From: Asanoa hainanensis
GTDB taxonomy: Bacteria > Actinomycetota > Actinomycetes > Mycobacteriales > Micromonosporaceae
Reading direction: 5' to 3'
Length of the DNA: 64,000 bases
NCBI RefSeq assembly: GCF_900188485.1
Contig: NZ_FZPH01000025.1
Coordinates: 1-64,000, forward strand
Shown: positions 60,461 to 64,000 of the stretch, piece by piece
Layout of the letters: every line of letters starts with the position of its first letter
Numbering within the stretch: the first letter of the stretch is position 1
Made by a program: the position numbers and the translations under genes
Notes under the pieces: generated by a model
The model's database searches: none
Seen by the model: only the letters and a program-made list of their open reading frames with translations
Told to the model about the DNA's origin: nothing

Positions 60461-63400
60461 TTACCGGACGCCGACGTGCATGCGCTCGGGCATCAGCTCG
60501 CACAGGAGTTGGTAGGTGTCCTTGTCCAGGTCCTCCGGGACCTCGGCTTCCCGCACGCGGATGAGGTCGCCGAGGATCTGCTCGAGCTCGGCAATGTTCC
60601 GCTCTGCGTTGGCCACCCGCAGGAGGTCCCGCCAGGTGATGTCGCTGGTCCGGTCCGGATCGGCCAGCCACGCCTGGTCGACCGCCCACCGGGCGCCGGT
60701 GATGTCGCCGCCGTCCAGGCACAGGTCGACCAGGCGGTGGGCGGTGTCCACCACCCCGGAGGTCAGGTGATGCGGCTGGATGTCAGAGGTGGGTAGCCAG
60801 GTGTACGGGTTTCGGGCAACTGCCGAGTAGGCGATGTCTGCGCCGGCGAGGGGCGCACCGCGGATCAGGGCGAGTGCTTGACGCAGATCTCGGGCGCCGG
60901 CTGGGCCTCGGCTCTCGCCTCGGCTGCGCAGGCGCCGGAACAGGTGCCAGTCGAGTAGGTAGCCCTCGCGCAGACGGTACCGGCGGTCGGCGGTGGCATC
61001 GGGCAGCCACGGCTCGCCATCATCGGTCTGGCCGAGCCAGCGCCGTGCGCGCGACACGTCGACCCGCCTGCTGGCCGGTTTGACGTGCTGGCCGGGCCAT
61101 AGCGCGTCGTCGAACGCGTCAGTCGTGGCGCCGCGCTCGCCGCGGGCCGCCAGGTAGGTGATGATTTCGGCGTAGAAACGGACACGCTCGGATGGGACGC
61201 GCCCGGGGGCCTCGACGGTGACTGGTCCGAGGATCGCGATACGCGGGCTTGTGGGGTCGCCTTCGATCCACCGGCGCACGTCGGCGTCCAGACTCGGGTC
61301 GTTGTGCCGACGCCGGATCGGCGACGTCACGCGTCGGCGTGTGCGCAGGGGTAGGGATGGCAGGGCGACGATAGCCGGTACCTTGGCCGCGTCGGCTCCC
61401 GCCGCGTTGACGTCGGCGGAGTCGGGCACGGGGCCGAGGCCAGCGGACAGAACCGCGGCGACAGTCTCACCGGAGGCAGGTTCGTCGGGTTGGTCGGCCC
61501 GGTTCGGTACGGATGCATCGCGGTCCTCGGTCGCAGTGGGCGCGTGCGGCTCGTCGAGCAGGCCGCCGGCGGCGTCGGCGCCCTCGGCCCAAACCTCCGG
61601 CTCCGGCGCGGGCGGGACCAGCGGCCAGTCGTCATCGACCGCCGCGGCCGGCGTTGGGTCGGCGTTGCGGGTGCCCTGCCGGGCGGTGGTGAGAAGGTTG
61701 GCGAGGTCGCCCAGTTCGCCGCGGGGCAGTCGGGCAGCGATGAGGCTGGCATCGCTGCCGCTCAGGCCAAGAAACTCGACCGTCAAACGGCCGTTGGCGT
61801 CGATCGAGACCGGCCAGCGCCCGACCTCTCCGTCAGTTACGACAGCGACAGCAACAGCGCAGCGACCCGCAGCGGTGAGATCGTCGTCCAAGGCCTGGAG
61901 TGCGGCGATCTCGTCCGGGTCCGGCTTGTGCGCCAGGAGGACGTGCGGCATCCACGCATCGGCGGCGATGTCCGCGACTCTGCCGGAGAGCGGGTCGTCG
62001 GCCCCGAGATGGTCGAGTGACTGCACGACCTGGGAGGCGCGTCGACGGATCCGGTCGATAGCGACCGCGACGCTCGGAGCGGCATTGACTCGGTCGCCAG
62101 CCAGGGCGATGAATTCGCCCGTCTCGGTGGCGTCGAATCCTGCGACGGTGACCTCGACATGGTCGCTCCAGGTGTTGCAGGAGAGTTCAGCAGCGAGGTA
62201 GCGCAGGAGGTCGGCGCTGCGCTCGGGATGACCGGTGATGGACACGACCCCGAGTCGCTCCAGGTCGAGCAGCAAGTGGACCCCGGGGCGGGATGCGACC
62301 GTGACCAGGGTCGGCAGCGGCGCGATCTGGCCGTCGACGTCCAGGAGCTCCACGTCACCGGGCAGCGTCCATGTCGTCTCGTCACCGATCCACGGCGCGG
62401 TCGGGTTCGGGCAGGCCCTGGTGAGAAGGAGGTTGACCGTATCGCCGGTCAGCCACGCGCCGACGATGTCGGGCATCTGCTCGGCGGGACGATCGACCAG
62501 CGCCTTGGCGAGGACTCGCAGCGCCCGGTCGAGCCGGTCCACCGCGATCGGTTGCGCGACCACCCGCAGTTCCTCCTCCACCTCCGGCCTAACGGGCTCG
62601 GGCAGCCGCCGGCCGACCGGGCGGTGCTGCTCCTGGCGGCGGCGTCGCCGCCGCAGCGTGGTGAGAGTTAGCGCCGCGAGCAGGCCTGCGCTGATAAGCG
62701 GCACGCCCAGCAGAAGTGTGGTGTCGCGAGCGTCGCCGCCTGTCTCGGATTGGTCATCGGTGAGAGCAGACTGCACCCTTGGCCTAGGCGTCGGGCTCGC
62801 GGGTGCGGTACTCGGGGTTGACGTTGGCTCGGCCGCCGCGCCCGTCGCATTTGGACTCGGGGCGACAGGGTCGGTCGCCGCCCCGGAGCCTGCGCTCGCT
62901 GGAGTGGATGTCGGCGCGGCCGTCCGCGTAGGTCCAGGCCCTGCACCATCGTCTGCGGGGGCGCTGGCCACCTCGGGGTCGTCTGCGGGGACAGCGGGCT
63001 GGTCCACCGCCGGATCACGGTCGACGAGTTTGCCGGTCGCGTGTGGTCGTGCTCCCCGCTCGACGGCGCCCTTCGGGAGCTCAATAACCTGGCCCGAACG
63101 GATTAGGTCCGGATTCCGCAGGTCGTTGAGGCGGGCGAGTTCCGGGTAGCGATCGAAGTCGCCAAGGTACCGGTCCGCGATGCCGCCAAGGTAATCACCC
63201 TTCGCGACGCGGTACTCGTCGCCGTCAGGTGACTCAGCGCGGGCATTGGGGTCGGCACTGATCAGCACGGTCCCCGTGTTGGCCGTGAGGTCGACCGAGA
63301 CGACCGCCGCCGACGACGGCGTTGCGGTGGCGGGCGCCGGCGCTGCGGTGGCGGAGATGGCCGGCCCGGCCACCAGCAGGCTGACGGCTGCGACCAGCAC

Positions 63401-63724
63401 AGCCGCCACTCGCTGCTGGGGTCCCAGCACAGGTAGGCGACGGGCGACTCGGCCGCGTACGTGCGCCACAACCTCCCTGACCACCGACACGGCGAACGAC
63501 AGCCAGGCCAGCCAGCCGACGACCGCGACCGCCGCGATGAACAGGGCGCCGCTCTCGTCTGGTCTGATCATTGCCTGGCCTGCTTCGGCCAGGGTGGGAA
63601 GCCGGTCCGGCATGGCGGCGAGCTGCACCAGCGCGATTGGAATACCGACCAGCAGTCCTAACAGCGTGACCAGTGCTGCGACGCCAGACGCGATCTGGCC
63701 AGCGCTACGGACGGGGCCTCGCAT
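60461..63724 (-). CDS. Membrane LysM-BTAD protein
   Basis: This 1,087-residue protein has three N-terminal membrane helices (about 8-30, 60-85 and 103-122), a LysM domain (about 172-217, YRVAKGDYLGGIADRYLG), a Pro/Thr/Ser-rich linker, another helix (about 340-360, LLLGVPLISAGLLAALTLTTL) followed by RRRRRR, a long cytoplasmic region, and a C-terminal winged helix plus bacterial transcriptional activator domain (about 850-1087, ending ERMHVGVR). This family often accompanies Tad/Flp pilus genes in actinobacteria. It could sense the cell wall and regulate pilus genes. The ATG at 63724 lies 6 nt from AGGAGG. Confidence 0.8.
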   Translation of the reverse strand: MRGPVRSAGQIASGVAALVTLLGLLVGIPIALVQLAAMPDRLPTLAEAGQAMIRPDESGALFIAAVAVVGWLAWLSFAVSVVREVVAHVRGRVARRLPVLGPQQRVAAVLVAAVSLLVAGPAISATAAPAPATATPSSAAVVSVDLTANTGTVLISADPNARAESPDGDEYRVAKGDYLGGIADRYLGDFDRYPELARLNDLRNPDLIRSGQVIELPKGAVERGARPHATGKLVDRDPAVDQPAVPADDPEVASAPADDGAGPGPTRTAAPTSTPASAGSGAATDPVAPSPNATGAAAEPTSTPSTAPASPTPRPRVQSALTDDQSETGGDARDTTLLLGVPLISAGLLAALTLTTLRRRRRRQEQHRPVGRRLPEPVRPEVEEELRVVAQPIAVDRLDRALRVLAKALVDRPAEQMPDIVGAWLTGDTVNLLLTRACPNPTAPWIGDETTWTLPGDVELLDVDGQIAPLPTLVTVASRPGVHLLLDLERLGVVSITGHPERSADLLRYLAAELSCNTWSDHVEVTVAGFDATETGEFIALAGDRVNAAPSVAVAIDRIRRRASQVVQSLDHLGADDPLSGRVADIAADAWMPHVLLAHKPDPDEIAALQALDDDLTAAGRCAVAVAVVTDGEVGRWPVSIDANGRLTVEFLGLSGSDASLIAARLPRGELGDLANLLTTARQGTRNADPTPAAAVDDDWPLVPPAPEPEVWAEGADAAGGLLDEPHAPTATEDRDASVPNRADQPDEPASGETVAAVLSAGLGPVPDSADVNAAGADAAKVPAIVALPSLPLRTRRRVTSPIRRRHNDPSLDADVRRWIEGDPTSPRIAILGPVTVEAPGRVPSERVRFYAEIITYLAARGERGATTDAFDDALWPGQHVKPASRRVDVSRARRWLGQTDDGEPWLPDATADRRYRLREGYLLDWHLFRRLRSRGESRGPAGARDLRQALALIRGAPLAGADIAYSAVARNPYTWLPTSDIQPHHLTSGVVDTAHRLVDLCLDGGDITGARWAVDQAWLADPDRTSDITWRDLLRVANAERNIAELEQILGDLIRVREAEVPEDLDKDTYQLLCELMPERMHVGVR

Positions 63725-63812
63725 CACGCACCTCCTCTCTCGCCAAGCGCGAAAACCCTTATCCCATCACCGATCCGCGCGCGCAGTGAACCGGGCGCAC
63801 CCGCTGGACCCT

Positions 63813-64000
63813 TCACCCGGTGAGCAGCTGCGCCGTGCTTTGCCCAGCCACGGGGAGCTCGCCTATACCGATCAGCGACAACATCTGAGTCTGGTAGGTG
63901 ATGGTGACGGTTACCGTCACGCTCTGCCCGTCCGCGCTGGGAGCTACCTCGCCGTCCGCCCCGGCGGCCGCGAGGTAGCTCTCACCGGCCGCGATGGCCG
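63813..64000 (-). CDS. TadE-like pseudopilin, C-terminal part (truncated by window)
   Basis: The last 62 residues of a protein running off the right edge: AIAAGESYLAAAGADGEV, then SVTVTVTITYQTQMLSLIGIGEL and AGQSTAQLLTG. The alternating beta strands and the TYQTQM(L)SxIGIGEL pattern are typical of the exported end of TadE/TadG-family pilus proteins. Together with the prepilin peptidase it points to a Tad-type pilus locus extending rightward. Confidence 0.7.
   Translation of the reverse strand, partial: AIAAGESYLAAAGADGEVAPSADGQSVTVTVTITYQTQMLSLIGIGELPVAGQSTAQLLTG

Noticed and set aside
1-64000. tRNA or rRNA genes, insertion sequences with terminal repeats, integrase with att sites
   Set aside because: None recognised on either strand in the parts I could read closely; no transposase or integrase motifs seen among the open frames.

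Overview
The window is uniformly very GC-rich (roughly 70% by eye), with GTG starts, AGGAGG-type ribosome binding sites and many ATGA/GTGA/TAATG gene overlaps. This is an actinomycete pattern. The protein families present (RepA with iterons, SCO6880 and VirB4-type transfer proteins, DUF4913, DUF6349, a LysM-BTAD protein) fit a Micromonosporaceae- or Streptomyces-like host; that placement is inference. The replicon is most likely a conjugative plasmid, because it carries a RepA/iteron origin, a relaxase with MobC, and a complete type IV secretion operon.

Layout. (1) 1-2.1 kb: no convincing gene, but two dense clusters of GTTCC pentamers. (2) 2.1-5.6 kb: a small DNA-binding protein behind a perfect palindrome, then a decayed helicase on the minus strand. 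(3) 5.8-29.2 kb: an accessory island, mostly minus strand, of about 20 genes. Ten copies of an invariant GGTATCATTAT element (E1-E10) lie in front of its operons, followed in most cases by a second conserved leader block. Many units end in strong GC hairpins, so the island reads like a string of separate promoter-gene-terminator cassettes under one regulator. Its recognisable products act on nucleic acid bases: a Mom-like acyl-modification enzyme, a DpdA/TGT-like transglycosylase, an N4/N6 DNA methylase, a second adenine-type methylase, two cytosine-C5 methylases and a PAPS-reductase-like PP-loop enzyme. The plasmid origin (ParB-like gene, eight 17-bp iterons, repA) is embedded in it. (4) 29.7-35.2 kb, plus strand: candidate oriT palindrome, mobC, relaxase and accessory transfer genes. 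(5) 35.3-44.8 kb, minus strand: T4SS operon (pilin-like, VirB8-like, VirB6/TrbL-like, SCO6880, VirB4-like, VirD4-like, then a primase fused to a PP2C-like domain). (6) 45-59.4 kb, plus strand: a transglycosylase/M23 peptidase and a 4,012-residue fusion of DNA methylase, SF2 helicase, DUF2958 and UvrD-type helicase. (7) 59.5-64 kb, minus strand: prepilin peptidase, a membrane LysM-BTAD protein and the end of a TadE-like pseudopilin, pointing to a Tad-type pilus locus continuing to the right.

Working model. Regions 4-6 transfer the plasmid. The island in region 3 may chemically diversify the plasmid's own DNA (methylation, Mom-type adenine modification, perhaps 7-deazaguanine insertion or thiolation), so that it survives restriction in new hosts. 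The shared E element and leader would switch these genes on together. The families and the shared element are read from the sequence; the joint anti-restriction role is inference.
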